Origin: Thermodesulfovibrio thiophilus DSM 17215
GTDB taxonomy: Bacteria; Nitrospirota; Thermodesulfovibrionia; Thermodesulfovibrionales; Thermodesulfovibrionaceae
Direction: 5' to 3'
Assembly: GCF_000423865.1 (NCBI RefSeq)
Contig: NZ_AUIU01000016.1
Location: forward strand, 1-64,000
Length of the DNA stretch: 64,000 nucleotides
Made by a program: the position numbers and the translations under genes. The notes below the pieces were generated by a model, which searched no databases, was not told the DNA's origin, and saw only the letters and a program-made list of their open reading frames with translations. Below are positions 9,201-18,932 of the stretch, in pieces. Within the stretch, counting starts at the first letter, position 1, and each line of letters begins with the position of its first letter.

Positions 9201-9902
9201 CTATTCTACTGGTTTTACTACTACTCTATCAGGAAATCTTAAATCAATGTATTGCACATGCAAACCCCTTTTCTGAATCTCGGCATTAACAACAAAGTAC
9301 TTTGCAAATTTTTTTTCAAAATCTCCTTTACCCACTATAATAGGAAAATCATTTATATAAAGAGTCAGGCTATCAGGATCGTCACCTGTTATTATGACCT
9401 CATCATCTGCCTTTACCAACCCCTTATAATTAATGAAATTAAGAAGGTTCACAGCTTCATGAAAGGTTTCTGTATTTTTAAATGGATCAATATGTTTTAT
9501 AACAGGCAAAAAAATGGCTGAGTTCTGGATTTTATCTGTAAAATCTTCCAGAACCTGAGCCTCATAATCAACTAAATAATATCGTCCATTTAACATGGCA
9601 ATGGCAACTGGGGTTGTCTCTTTTATGTAAATTGTTAGAGTTCCGTTTAAATCTTTTCTTATGATTGCATCCTTTATCCATGGTGTTTTTTTAAGCCTTT
9701 CATAAATTGTTTTAGATGATGGATAGATTATAGAATGCCCCTCTCTTATACCTAAAATTGATCTGATTTCCCGCTGCGAAAGATTTTTATTACCAACAAC
9801 AACGATATTCCTTATTGTAATACCCTTAAAAACTAAAAAACTTAAAACTGTTACAGATGCAAAACATATTATTAAAATTATCAATTTTTTATTTTTTATC
9901 AT
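9201..9902 (-). CDS. ftsQ: Cell division protein FtsQ (POTRA domain)
   Basis: A 233-residue bitopic membrane protein: a short basic start, one hydrophobic segment (about residues 7-25), then a POTRA domain beginning [15 protein letters not shown]. The rest ([21 protein letters not shown]) fits the FtsQ/DivIB beta domain. FtsQ links early and late divisome proteins. Its start overlaps the end of ddl by 14 nt and it precedes ftsA, which supports the call because sequence conservation in this family is low. Confidence 0.9.
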   Translation of the reverse strand: MIKNKKLIILIICFASVTVLSFLVFKGITIRNIVVVGNKNLSQREIRSILGIREGHSIIYPSSKTIYERLKKTPWIKDAIIRKDLNGTLTIYIKETTPVAIAMLNGRYYLVDYEAQVLEDFTDKIQNSAIFLPVIKHIDPFKNTETFHEAVNLLNFINYKGLVKADDEVIITGDDPDSLTLYINDFPIIVGKGDFEKKFAKYFVVNAEIQKRGLHVQYIDLRFPDRVVVKPVE

Positions 9903-10785
9903 CTTTCACTGCCAGTTTTAAAATCTCCTGTACCAGAGTTTTAAAATCATATCCACACAGAGAAGCAATTTTTGGTAAAAGCGATGTTTCTGTCATTCCG
10001 GGAATAGTATTAACCTCAAGCACATATCCATTGCCAGAGCTGTCAACAATCATATCAATCCTTGTGCCTCCTTTACATCCAAGAGCTCTGTGAGCATTTA
10101 AGCCGAGATCTTTCAACTTTTCATATAATGTATTATCGATCTCGGGAGGAAGTATGTAATCAGTCAGACCTCTAGTATATTTTGCTTCATAACTGTAAAA
10201 GCCTTTCTTTGGCCTTATCTCAACCCCTCCTAAAACCTTATCTCCAAGAACTCCAATATGTATCTCTTTCCCTTCAATAAACTTTTCTATAATTATTCTT
10301 TCTCCATATCTGAAAGCTTCATCAAGAGCAGCCCTAAACTCATTATCATTCCTCACAATAGTTACTCCAACAGAAGAACCTTCACGAGAAGGCTTTACAA
10401 CGCATGGCATAAAAGGAGGCTCCGGATAATCATCTCTATGAACAACCACAAATGGTGGAACAGGTATGCTATGATAGAGAAAAACTTTTTTTGTTGCTTC
10501 CTTGTCCATCGCCAGAGCTGAAGCAAGAACACCCGAACCCGTGTAAGGAATTCCCATAACCTCGAGCATTCCCTGAACTGCTCCATTTTCTCCCCATCCT
10601 CCATGAAGAACCAGGAAAGCCACATCAATCTTTTCTTTTTTTATCTCTTTGCAGAGATCCTCATCTGCATCTATGAATACAGTATTATATCCAAGCTCTA
10701 CAAGAGCATTAAATACAGCATGGCCACTTCTTAGAGAAACCTCTCTCTCTGATGAAATGCCTCCTGCTATCACTCCTACCTTCAT
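9889..10785 (-). CDS. ddl: D-alanine--D-alanine ligase
   Basis: ATP-grasp enzyme of 298 residues that makes the D-Ala-D-Ala dipeptide for the peptidoglycan stem. Visible motifs are the N-terminal [46 protein letters not shown], and the C-terminal metal-binding end [19 protein letters not shown] followed by [11 protein letters not shown]. Length is typical of the short Ddl type. It lies between murB and ftsQ, as in many dcw clusters. Confidence 0.96.
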   Translation of the reverse strand: MKVGVIAGGISSEREVSLRSGHAVFNALVELGYNTVFIDADEDLCKEIKKEKIDVAFLVLHGGWGENGAVQGMLEVMGIPYTGSGVLASALAMDKEATKKVFLYHSIPVPPFVVVHRDDYPEPPFMPCVVKPSREGSSVGVTIVRNDNEFRAALDEAFRYGERIIIEKFIEGKEIHIGVLGDKVLGGVEIRPKKGFYSYEAKYTRGLTDYILPPEIDNTLYEKLKDLGLNAHRALGCKGGTRIDMIVDSSGNGYVLEVNTIPGMTETSLLPKIASLCGYDFKTLVQEILKLAVKDDKK

Positions 10786-10798
10786 ATTTAAATCTCCC

Positions 10799-11686
10799 TC
10801 ACAGTATCTTTATTTCAAGCTCAAGTTCAATGCCAGAAATCTTCAAAACCTTATCCTTAACTATATCAACAAGCCTTAAAAAATCAGACGCCCTACCCCT
10901 TCCCAGATTTATGAAATAATTGGCATGAAGCAAGCTTACCATTATATCACCTGTTTTGTAACCTTTAAGTCCTGCATTTTCTATTAAATAGCCTGCTGAT
11001 TGTTCTTTAGGATTTTTAAACACACATCCAGCAGAACGTTCTTTTAAGGGTTGAGTGTTTCTCTTTTTTTCAAGAAACTCTTTCATCCTTCCAACTACCT
11101 GATTATCCACATCCTCTTTCAGTCTTAATCTGGCTTTTCTTATAATCCAGCTCTCGGGTAATCCTGAACTGCGATACTGGAAAGTAATATCCTGTTTTTT
11201 TAGAACTCTGATTTCCATCTTATCTGTTATAACTTCAACTTCATCAATACAGTCCTTTATCTCATATCCGAATGATCCCGCATTTCCTTTTACAGCACCA
11301 CCGATAGTTCCAGGTATTCCAGCAAGTCCTTCCATACCTGAAAGTTTCTTTTCCGCCATAAAACTAAGAAAGCCTGAAAGCATCACTCCAGAAGAAACAT
11401 AGTAACAGTTATCCTCATAACTAGAGATTTTATTCATTTTCCTTGTGTTAATTATTACACCCTTAAATCCTTCATCTCTTATAAGTAAGTTGCTTCCTGC
11501 ACCGATAACATAATATGGCAGTCCTTCATTTTTTATTACTTCAACTAATTCTAAAACATTATCTTCCTCTGGAAATGTAACCAACTCTGCTCTGCCTCCT
11601 ATCCTTAAAGTTGTATAATGAGCAAGAAGTTCGTTTTTTTTATATTTAATTGCCTTTTCTCTGCAAAATTTTTCAATATTTTTCAT
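10799..11686 (-). CDS. murB: UDP-N-acetylenolpyruvoylglucosamine reductase
   Basis: FAD enzyme of 295 residues that reduces UDP-GlcNAc-enolpyruvate to UDP-MurNAc. The FAD domain shows [30 protein letters not shown] and [19 protein letters not shown]. The C-terminal catalytic segment [11 protein letters not shown] contains the Ser/Cys region typical of type II MurB, and [14 protein letters not shown] follows. The start overlaps the end of murC by 4 nt (ATGA), indicating translational coupling. Confidence 0.96.
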   Translation of the reverse strand: MKNIEKFCREKAIKYKKNELLAHYTTLRIGGRAELVTFPEEDNVLELVEVIKNEGLPYYVIGAGSNLLIRDEGFKGVIINTRKMNKISSYEDNCYYVSSGVMLSGFLSFMAEKKLSGMEGLAGIPGTIGGAVKGNAGSFGYEIKDCIDEVEVITDKMEIRVLKKQDITFQYRSSGLPESWIIRKARLRLKEDVDNQVVGRMKEFLEKKRNTQPLKERSAGCVFKNPKEQSAGYLIENAGLKGYKTGDIMVSLLHANYFINLGRGRASDFLRLVDIVKDKVLKISGIELELEIKIL

Positions 11687-13053
11687 AAGCTTTCTATTAA
11701 GGATTCTCCAATTTTATAAACGTCTCCTGCTCCAACTGTAAAAACAACATCTCCTTGTTTTAACTCTCCCAAAATATCATCTTTTATTTTCTCTTTATCA
11801 GGATTAAATATTACATTAACACCGGCATTTTTCAGCTTTTCATATAATACTTCTCCACTTACTTTCTCAATTGGAGGCTCACCTGCAGGGTATATATCCA
11901 TAAGAAATAAACAATCTTTTTTCCTCAAGGTTTTCTTAAAAACATGAATAAACTGTTCCATCAAATCCCTTGTTCTGGTATATCTATGTGGCTGAAAAAT
12001 CACACAGAGTCTTTGAGGTTTAAGCCACACTGCGGTTTTTAACACTGCCTTTATTTCTGTTGGATGATGTCCGTAGTCATCGTAAAATTTTATACCTCTT
12101 TTTTCACCCTTGAACTCGAACCTTCTGCCTATTCCTGTGAAATTTTCAAGAGATTCTTTCACCCTTTCAAGTGGAATTGAAAGTTCTTTTGCAGCAGCTA
12201 TTGTTGCAAGAGCATTTAAAACATTGTGTTTACCCGGAACAGTAATGGCGAACCTTCCAAGAGATTTTCCTCTGTAGAAAGCCTCAAAAGATACTTTGGG
12301 TGACGAATACTCAATATTTCCCGCACGAAAATCAGAACTTCCATCAAAACCATAAGTTACATACCTTCTGGTTAAATGAGGAATCAAATCCCTTACATGT
12401 CTGCATTCTCTGCAAAGAATTGAAACACCGTAAAATGGAACTTTATTTCCAAACTCAAGAAACGCTTTCTTGATTTTTCTTAAAGTTTTGAAATAATCAA
12501 GATGTTCCCTGTCAATATTTGTGATAACTGCAACAGCAGGGGTTAGTTTGAGAAAACTTCCATCACTCTCATCAGCTTCTGCAACAAGAAACTCGCCCTG
12601 GCCCAATTTAGCGTTTGTTCCAATTGATTTGAGCTTTCCACCAATAACTATCGTTGGATCAAATCCAGCATCAGTTAAAACTGTGGCAATCAAGGAAGTG
12701 GTGGTTGTTTTCCCATGCGCACCGGCAACTAAAATAGAATATTTAAGTCTGCAAAGCTCGGCAAGCATTTCAGCCCTTGGTATAACTGGAATTCCGAGTG
12801 ATTTTGCTTTAATGAGTTCGGGATTATCTTGTTTTACTGCAGAAGAATAAACCACAACATCTGTATTATCAATATTATCTCTGCTATGTCCTATAAATAC
12901 CTTTATTCCAAAACTCTTAAGTCTTTTTACAGTTTCAGACTCTTTTATGTCAGAACCTGTTACTGTGTAACCCATATTGTAAAGAACTTCTGCAATACCA
13001 CTCATTCCAATTCCACCAATGCCGACAAAATGAATTTTCTTGTACTGATACAT
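11683..13053 (-). CDS. murC: UDP-N-acetylmuramate--L-alanine ligase
   Basis: Mur ligase of 456 residues adding L-Ala to UDP-MurNAc. It has the N-terminal nucleotide strand IHFVGIGGIGMSGIAEVL, the ATP P-loop VAGAHGKTTTTSLIA near residue 110, the middle-domain DREHLDYF and the C-terminal DDYGHHPTEIKA and FQPHRYTRT motifs diagnostic of MurC. It directly abuts murG (1-nt junction) and overlaps murB. Confidence 0.97.
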   Translation of the reverse strand: MYQYKKIHFVGIGGIGMSGIAEVLYNMGYTVTGSDIKESETVKRLKSFGIKVFIGHSRDNIDNTDVVVYSSAVKQDNPELIKAKSLGIPVIPRAEMLAELCRLKYSILVAGAHGKTTTTSLIATVLTDAGFDPTIVIGGKLKSIGTNAKLGQGEFLVAEADESDGSFLKLTPAVAVITNIDREHLDYFKTLRKIKKAFLEFGNKVPFYGVSILCRECRHVRDLIPHLTRRYVTYGFDGSSDFRAGNIEYSSPKVSFEAFYRGKSLGRFAITVPGKHNVLNALATIAAAKELSIPLERVKESLENFTGIGRRFEFKGEKRGIKFYDDYGHHPTEIKAVLKTAVWLKPQRLCVIFQPHRYTRTRDLMEQFIHVFKKTLRKKDCLFLMDIYPAGEPPIEKVSGEVLYEKLKNAGVNVIFNPDKEKIKDDILGELKQGDVVFTVGAGDVYKIGESLIESL

Positions 13054-14154
13054 CTACTGTTTCCTCCTCAGCAAACTTTCTGCAATTTCTATTATTTTTT
13101 CTCCTGCATTGGATTTTCCAAAAGCACGAGACACCATTTCCATTTCTCTTCTGATTTCAGGATTATTTAAAATTCTGTTTATTTTTTTTGCAAGAATCTC
13201 TCCATTTATTTCTCTGTCAAGAATCAATTCACATGCACCACGGCTTAGAAGTCTTCTGGCATTCATTTCCTGATGATTATATGCTGCGTATGGATACGGA
13301 ACAAGAATTGATGCTTTACCCAGAGCTGTAATCTCTGCCACAGTGGAGGCTCCTGCCCTGCATATGATTAAATCTGCCCATGAATAAGCCTCTGGCATAT
13401 CATATATAAAAGGTATAACAGTTGTTTTAAATGATAAATTTCTGTACTCAGCTAAAACCCAGTTATAATCAGCCTCACCTGTCTGATGAATTATCTGGAT
13501 ACTATTCTTTAAAGGAAGTAAATATGATAGAGCATCTGTCATAGCCTTGTTGATTCTTCTTGCACCAAGACTGCCTCCAAATACAAGTACTGTAATTCTG
13601 CCTTCTTCAAGATTAAACAGTTCTTTTGCCTTTTCTCTATCTCCCTCTAAAATTCTTTTTCTTATTGGAGTTCCTGTAAGATACACCTTTTCTCTGGGAA
13701 AGTGTTCTACTGTTTCAGGATATGTTATGGCAATAGCAGAAGCAACTTTTCCTAAAATTTTATTTGCAAGCCCTGGAACAGTATTCTGTTCAAGGATTAT
13801 TGAAGGAACTTTTTTAAAAGATGCCATTAAAACCAGTGGAAGGGATGCGTATCCACCAACTCCGAAAACGATATCCGGAGAAAAAGAATCTATAATTTTT
13901 TTTGATTCGGACATGGATTTGGCAAGACTCCAGAGTGATTTTGCTTTATCACCTAAAGCCTTCCCGATAAATCCCTTAATGGAGATAAATCTTAATTCAT
14001 ATCCTATCCTTGGTATGACCTTTGCCTCCAGTCCTTTCTGAGTCCCGACGAAAACAATCCGGGCATCTTGATATCTCTTTATAATAGACTCTGCAAGAGC
14101 AATTCCAGGAAAAAGATGTCCTCCAGTGCCTCCACCAGCAATAATTACTTTCAT
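13054..14154 (-). CDS. murG: UDP-GlcNAc--lipid I GlcNAc transferase
   Basis: GT28 glycosyltransferase (366 residues) making lipid II on the inner membrane face. The N-terminal GGGTGGHLFPGIALAE loop, the HQTGEADY region and the nucleotide-sugar site AGASTVAEITALGK with PYPYAAYNHQEMNAR are all present. It is separated from ftsW by a 73-bp gap with two hairpins, the largest gap inside this part of the cluster. Confidence 0.97.
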   Translation of the reverse strand: MKVIIAGGGTGGHLFPGIALAESIIKRYQDARIVFVGTQKGLEAKVIPRIGYELRFISIKGFIGKALGDKAKSLWSLAKSMSESKKIIDSFSPDIVFGVGGYASLPLVLMASFKKVPSIILEQNTVPGLANKILGKVASAIAITYPETVEHFPREKVYLTGTPIRKRILEGDREKAKELFNLEEGRITVLVFGGSLGARRINKAMTDALSYLLPLKNSIQIIHQTGEADYNWVLAEYRNLSFKTTVIPFIYDMPEAYSWADLIICRAGASTVAEITALGKASILVPYPYAAYNHQEMNARRLLSRGACELILDREINGEILAKKINRILNNPEIRREMEMVSRAFGKSNAGEKIIEIAESLLRRKQ

Positions 14155-14171
14155 ATAAGCCTCTTATCGTG

Positions 14172-14231
14172 AAGGAGTCTATTTTAAACTCCTTATAAAT
14201 TTCAGGTTTTAAAGGAACAAAGCTCCTTTAA
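14172..14231 (-). promoter_or_regulatory. Two hairpins in the ftsW-murG gap
   Basis: Stem AAGGAGT/ACTCCTT spans 14172-14194. A second stem TTAAAGGA/TCCTTTAA spans 14209-14231 and overlaps the ftsW stop codon. Neither has a U-run, so they look more like RNA-processing or stability elements than terminators. Both arms contain AGGAG/CTCCT, so the structure could also mask ribosome-binding sequence. Function is inferred only. Confidence 0.4.
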
Positions 14232-15406
14232 GCTCGACCCCTGCTCTTATAGTAGTATCTATAAGTTCTTAATTTTGTTTTTTTCTTAATTACCACTTCT
14301 GGAAAGCTAGGGTTATGACTTAGCCTTGAAAGATTAAGTAAAATTCCTACAGCAATCAGATTTACAACAAGTGAGGATCCTCCGTAACTTATAAATGGTA
14401 GAGGAAGCCCTTTTGTTGGTGCAAGACCTGTTACAACTGCAAAATTTATAAGTGCCTGAATCGAAATCATAATTGTAATTCCTGAGGCAAGAAAATAGTA
14501 AAACAGCTCAGACTGTTTTCTGGCAATACTAAGTCCTCTCATACATATCAAAAAGAAAAGAATAACAACAACACATACACCAATAAATCCCATCTCTTCA
14601 CCAATATGAGCAAATATAAAATCTGTATGTATCTCCGGTAAAAAAGCAAGTTTCTGCTTTCCCTCACCCAACCCCTGACCTATAAGTCCACCGCTTCCAA
14701 GAGCAATCAATGACTGAACAAGCTGAAAACCACTTCCCTGAGGATCAGACCAAGGATCAAGAAATGAAACTATTCTTTTCCATCTGTATGGTTCTTTTGC
14801 AAGATAAATTATAACCGGAATGGCAACTAAAGAAATTATTCCGAGAAATCTCAGACTTACACCTCCTATAAAAAGCATTGACAGAGTGATTATTCCAAGA
14901 GTCATCGCTGCACCAAAATCAGGTTGTTTGAGAAAAATTACCTGAAAAATACCCAGTAATCCTATCGGAATTATAAACTGTCTAAAGCTTTCCCTATCAT
15001 AGTCAGAACGACTCATATACCATGCGAGGAAGAAAACCATCGCGAGCTTTACAAGTTCTGATGGTTGAAAAACACTTGGCCACAGCCTCAACCATCTTCT
15101 TGCTCCTCCTGCGCTCACTCCGAGAGGGCTGAAAACTAAAAGAAGCATGATAAAAGAAATAATAAGCATGGGAAAAACAAGTTTTTTCAGCTTTTCTGTT
15201 GATAAAAACATAAAAACAACCATTAAAAGAGAACCTATAATCAAAGTAAAGAGCTGTTTCTGTAAATAAATCATACCTCCCCTGTCAGCATATTTTGCTT
15301 TTACAGAGGCTAATACAGAAGTAGAGCTATAAACTGCAATAAGCCCTATAATTACAAGAACAATCACCGTAATTATAAGAGTCTTATCAATAGAACCCCT
15401 GTTCAT
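14228..15406 (-). CDS. ftsW: Lipid II polymerase FtsW (SEDS family)
   Basis: Polytopic SEDS glycosyltransferase (392 residues) that polymerises septal peptidoglycan together with FtsI. Several hydrophobic spans are evident. Conserved segments include GGARRWLRL with FQPSELVKL, KQPDFGAA, the large-loop LIGQGLGEGKQKLAFLPE followed by HTDFIFAHIGEE, and the C-terminal PLPFISYGGSS. The basic tail ends YYYKSRGRA. It overlaps murD by 4 nt. Confidence 0.95.
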   Translation of the reverse strand: MNRGSIDKTLIITVIVLVIIGLIAVYSSTSVLASVKAKYADRGGMIYLQKQLFTLIIGSLLMVVFMFLSTEKLKKLVFPMLIISFIMLLLVFSPLGVSAGGARRWLRLWPSVFQPSELVKLAMVFFLAWYMSRSDYDRESFRQFIIPIGLLGIFQVIFLKQPDFGAAMTLGIITLSMLFIGGVSLRFLGIISLVAIPVIIYLAKEPYRWKRIVSFLDPWSDPQGSGFQLVQSLIALGSGGLIGQGLGEGKQKLAFLPEIHTDFIFAHIGEEMGFIGVCVVVILFFLICMRGLSIARKQSELFYYFLASGITIMISIQALINFAVVTGLAPTKGLPLPFISYGGSSLVVNLIAVGILLNLSRLSHNPSFPEVVIKKKTKLRTYRYYYKSRGRA

Positions 15407-16851
15407 AAAGAATTCACAATCTCTTTAAATACTTCTCCACGATGTTCAAAATTTTTGAACATGTCAAAACTCGCACATCCAGGAGAAAGTAAAACAACAT
15501 CTCCAGATCTGGCCAACTCTTTTGCTTTAAGCACAGCAGATTTCATATCTTCTGCAAAATAATGATCAACAAGATCGCCAAAAGCATCTGCTATTTTCTG
15601 TCCTGCCTCGCCAATAACTATTAAAGCCTTCAGTTTTTCTTTCGCAAGATCTCTAAGAGCAGAGAAATCACCATTTTTATCCCTTCCCCCGGCAATTAAA
15701 ATTACATTACCCGCAAAACTCTCAAGAGACTTTAAAACCGCATCGACATTTGTTCCCTTTGAATCATTTATATACGCCACTGCATCTATTTCTCTTACAA
15801 ATTCCATCCTGTGCGGAAGTCCTGGAAATTCTTTCACAACTGTTTTAATTGTATCTGCCTTACATCCCGCACATAAAGCCAGCAAAGAAGCAGCCATTAT
15901 ATTTTCAATGTTATGCACGCCTTTTATTCTGAATGTTGACAACGGAAGAACTGTATTTCTCATCTCATTCTTAAGATCATCAGAAATATCTTCCTTTGGA
16001 TAAAAGTAAACATGATCATTTTTTAAATAAGCTCCGTAAACTTCCTGAAATCTGCTGAAATAAAAAATATGAGGAAGCCTACCTTTTTTTAAATACACAT
16101 TTTTCAACTGCTCAATAACTAATAATGTATTCTTATCATCCATATTAAGGATAAGATAATCATCTCCTTCATGATTCTGGAAAATTCTTGACTTCGCTTC
16201 AATATATTCCTTCATTCCGGAATATCTATCCATATGGTCAGGAGTAATATTAAGAACCGCTGCAAAATCAGATTTAAACATTTTTATTCCTTCAAGCTGA
16301 AAGCTTGAAAGTTCTAAAACAATATAGTCAAGATCAATCTCTCTGTTAATAAGTTTTAAAACAATCTCTGCCATTGGGAATCCTATGTTACCTGCGAGAT
16401 AAACTTTTTTACCATCTCCTTTCAAAAACTCATAAATAAGAGTGGAAGTGGTGGATTTTCCATTAGAACCTGTAATTCCTACTATTTTTACGTCATTCTT
16501 TATTAATGTCATTATCTGCCAGCTCAATTCTATCTCGCTTATAACCGGAATACCCTTATAAATTGCGGAAACAATTGAAGGTGTACTTAATGGAACTCCC
16601 GGACTTACAACTATTAATTCAGCATCTTGAAGGGCCTCAGGTGGATGACCTCCTCCTGTTATCCTCTCTACTTTTATGTTTATTGACTCTATATCGTTTA
16701 AAAGTTCATTGTCGTTTTTTTTATCATTTATTATTAACTTTGCACCAAGATTATAGAGTAATTCAGATGCTGCAAGACCGCTTTTCCCCATCCCAACAAT
16801 GGCAACTTTTTTATTTTGAAGTTCAGATAGTTGATTTATTATTCTTTGCAT
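15403..16851 (-). CDS. murD: UDP-MurNAc-L-alanine--D-glutamate ligase
   Basis: Mur ligase of 482 residues adding D-Glu. N-terminal VAIVGMGKSGLAASELL, P-loop GITGSNGKSTTSTLIYEF, middle NITPDHMDRY and C-terminal YINDSKGTNVDAV, LIAGGRDK and LLSPGCASFDMF match MurD. It is somewhat longer than the 440-450 residues common in the family. Its first 29 nt overlap the lysine-rich 3' end of the upstream carboxypeptidase gene. Confidence 0.96.
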   Translation of the reverse strand: MQRIINQLSELQNKKVAIVGMGKSGLAASELLYNLGAKLIINDKKNDNELLNDIESINIKVERITGGGHPPEALQDAELIVVSPGVPLSTPSIVSAIYKGIPVISEIELSWQIMTLIKNDVKIVGITGSNGKSTTSTLIYEFLKGDGKKVYLAGNIGFPMAEIVLKLINREIDLDYIVLELSSFQLEGIKMFKSDFAAVLNITPDHMDRYSGMKEYIEAKSRIFQNHEGDDYLILNMDDKNTLLVIEQLKNVYLKKGRLPHIFYFSRFQEVYGAYLKNDHVYFYPKEDISDDLKNEMRNTVLPLSTFRIKGVHNIENIMAASLLALCAGCKADTIKTVVKEFPGLPHRMEFVREIDAVAYINDSKGTNVDAVLKSLESFAGNVILIAGGRDKNGDFSALRDLAKEKLKALIVIGEAGQKIADAFGDLVDHYFAEDMKSAVLKAKELARSGDVVLLSPGCASFDMFKNFEHRGEVFKEIVNSL

Positions 16852-17842
16852 TTTTTACCCTCTTATTCTTTGATGTTTTTTTCACTTTATTTTTATCTGT
16901 TTTTGTTGTTTTTTTATTTTTATCTGTCCTGATTTTTTTAATATGGTTTTTGTTAGTTTTATAAGATACAGGAACACTCATTTTTTCTTCAGAAAGTTTG
17001 ACCATGGGTTCTTCTTTGCCTGTCAAAACATCCTCAGCCTTAACAACCAATTGTTGCGTATCTTTCCAGAGTTTTTCCCTGTTAGGATCTCCAAGTATAG
17101 CTGTATAAACAAGTCTTCCTCTCACTTTATAAGCACTCACAAAACAATGCCTCGCAGTTCTTGTATATCCTGTTTTACCACCTATGATATTGTCTTCCTC
17201 CCATAAAAGCTGATTTGTATTCTGTATAAAATGCTTTTTGCCATTTAAAGATCTGATCAAATAAACACGAGTATGAATAGCTTCTTTTATTAATGGATAT
17301 TCAAGTGCATGAGACATAATTTTTGTCAGATCATAAACTGTTGTATATTGACCTCTACCGGGCAGTCCAGATGAATTTACAAACCTTGTGTCCTTTGCTC
17401 CAATTTTCTGTACCTTACTATTCATGAGTTTAACGAAATTAGCCTCACTTCCTGCTGTAGCCTCAGCAAGCGCAACTGCTGCGGCATTAACAGAACGCAT
17501 CAATGCAAGATAAACGAGATCTCGCACTTTGTAAGCCTCACCTTTTATAAGTCTTGGCGTCACCCCTGGAGTCATTGCTGACTTTTTTGATATGATTACT
17601 TTCTGTTCAAGATCAAGGTTGTCAAGAGCAATCATAACTGTAACAAGCTTCGTTGTGCTTGCTGGGGGCAGCTTTGTATGCGGATTTATGCCATAAAGAA
17701 TCTTTCCTGTCTGAGCATCAACTGCAACAGCACTTGGAGCATCAATATCAAAACAATAAGCTGTTGCAGTATAAGTCAATAAAACAGAAATGCAAAATAT
17801 AAAATTTTTCACATTCAATACTAATCCTTTGAGTTTTTGCAT
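16823..17842 (-). CDS. D-alanyl-D-alanine carboxypeptidase (S11, DacA/DacF type)
   Basis: A 339-residue penicillin-binding carboxypeptidase. A hydrophobic signal-like N-terminus (about 12-30) precedes the S11 catalytic motifs: STTK (Ser62-Lys65), SVN and KTG in GGKTGYTRTARH. It trims the terminal D-Ala of peptidoglycan stems in the periplasm. After the catalytic domain comes a strikingly lysine/asparagine-rich tail (about residues 295-339), instead of the amphipathic anchor helix of E. coli PBP5. The gene sits between mraY and murD, where classical dcw clusters have nothing. Confidence 0.9.
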   Translation of the reverse strand: MQKLKGLVLNVKNFIFCISVLLTYTATAYCFDIDAPSAVAVDAQTGKILYGINPHTKLPPASTTKLVTVMIALDNLDLEQKVIISKKSAMTPGVTPRLIKGEAYKVRDLVYLALMRSVNAAAVALAEATAGSEANFVKLMNSKVQKIGAKDTRFVNSSGLPGRGQYTTVYDLTKIMSHALEYPLIKEAIHTRVYLIRSLNGKKHFIQNTNQLLWEEDNIIGGKTGYTRTARHCFVSAYKVRGRLVYTAILGDPNREKLWKDTQQLVVKAEDVLTGKEEPMVKLSEEKMSVPVSYKTNKNHIKKIRTDKNKKTTKTDKNKVKKTSKNKRVKNAKNNKSTI

Positions 17843-17846
17843 AACA

Positions 17847-18932
17847 TCACCTCAGTTTTAATGTCAAAAGACTTAAAAGTGCAAGTATAATTCCTATTAT
17901 CCAGAATCTGGTAATAACCTTTGGTTCTGGCCATTTTTTTAACTCAAAATGATGATGAAGAGGCGCCATTCTAAAAATTCTCTTTCCATTGGTTAATTTA
18001 AAATACCCCACTTGAAGAATAACAGAAAGAGCCTCCACAACAAATATACCTCCAACCAGAGCTAGAACAATCTCATGTTTTGTAATAACTGCCAGACTTC
18101 CAAGGGCTCCTCCAAGACTGAGTGATCCGACATCACCCATAAAAACATCTGCAGGATAGGAATTATACCAGAGAAAACCAAGACATGCACCAAGCATCGC
18201 TCCGCAGAAAACAGCAAGTTCGCCTGTTCCTGGAATATAAAGAACATAAAGATATTTTGCAAAAACAGCATGTCCTGAGATATAAAGAAGAACAGCATTC
18301 ACAATAGATGCAATTCCCACCAATCCTGCTGCAAGTCCATCCATTCCATCTGTAAGATTTACAGCATTTGAAGCACCTACAATAACAAAAACAGCAAATG
18401 GAAGATAAAATATCCCCAGATCAATTAGCCATTGTTTGAAAAAAGGAATATTTAAAACAGTTGTGTAAGGATCCTTCGGGTTAAAATACAAAAATAAAGT
18501 CACTGAAAAAGCAAGTAAAAGCTGCGCAAGCAACTTATATCTACCAGGCATTCCTCTATAATTATGTCTTGTAACTTTAAGATAGTCATCAATGAATCCA
18601 ATAAAACCAAAGCCTAAAAAACTTATAATCATAACCCATATATAATGATTTTTCAGGTTTCCCCATAATAATACAGAAACCAAAACAGAAGCAATTATAA
18701 TTATGCCTCCCATTGTGGGAGTGCCCTCTTTTTTTAAATGTGTTTTGGGTCCATCATCTCTTATATATTGAGTAAGGCTTAATTTTTTAAGCCATCTTAT
18801 GCATGCAGGAGCAATGATAAATGTGAAAAAAAAAGCAGTCAGTATAGCTAAAACCGTTCTGAAAGTAATATAGCGAAAGACATTTAATATAGAAATCTGA
18901 TCGCTCAATCTATAAAGAATCTCATATAGCAT
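17847..18932 (-). CDS. mraY: Phospho-MurNAc-pentapeptide transferase
   Basis: Integral membrane enzyme (361 residues) transferring phospho-MurNAc-pentapeptide to undecaprenyl phosphate to make lipid I. Motifs: KEGTPTMGGI, FIGFIDDYLKV with the Asp-Asp pair, NAVNLTDGMDGLA, DVFMGDVGSL, and the C-terminal PLHHHFELKKWPE. Many hydrophobic segments are visible. It overlaps the end of murF by 1 nt. Confidence 0.97.
   Translation of the reverse strand: MLYEILYRLSDQISILNVFRYITFRTVLAILTAFFFTFIIAPACIRWLKKLSLTQYIRDDGPKTHLKKEGTPTMGGIIIIASVLVSVLLWGNLKNHYIWVMIISFLGFGFIGFIDDYLKVTRHNYRGMPGRYKLLAQLLLAFSVTLFLYFNPKDPYTTVLNIPFFKQWLIDLGIFYLPFAVFVIVGASNAVNLTDGMDGLAAGLVGIASIVNAVLLYISGHAVFAKYLYVLYIPGTGELAVFCGAMLGACLGFLWYNSYPADVFMGDVGSLSLGGALGSLAVITKHEIVLALVGGIFVVEALSVILQVGYFKLTNGKRIFRMAPLHHHFELKKWPEPKVITRFWIIGIILALLSLLTLKLR

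Noticed and set aside
16823-16990. Frameshift as the cause of the Lys/Asn-rich tail of the carboxypeptidase
   Set aside because: The frame is continuous, the tail has coherent KTSKNK-like composition, and the overlap with murD is short as for other pairs here, so a real tail is simpler.
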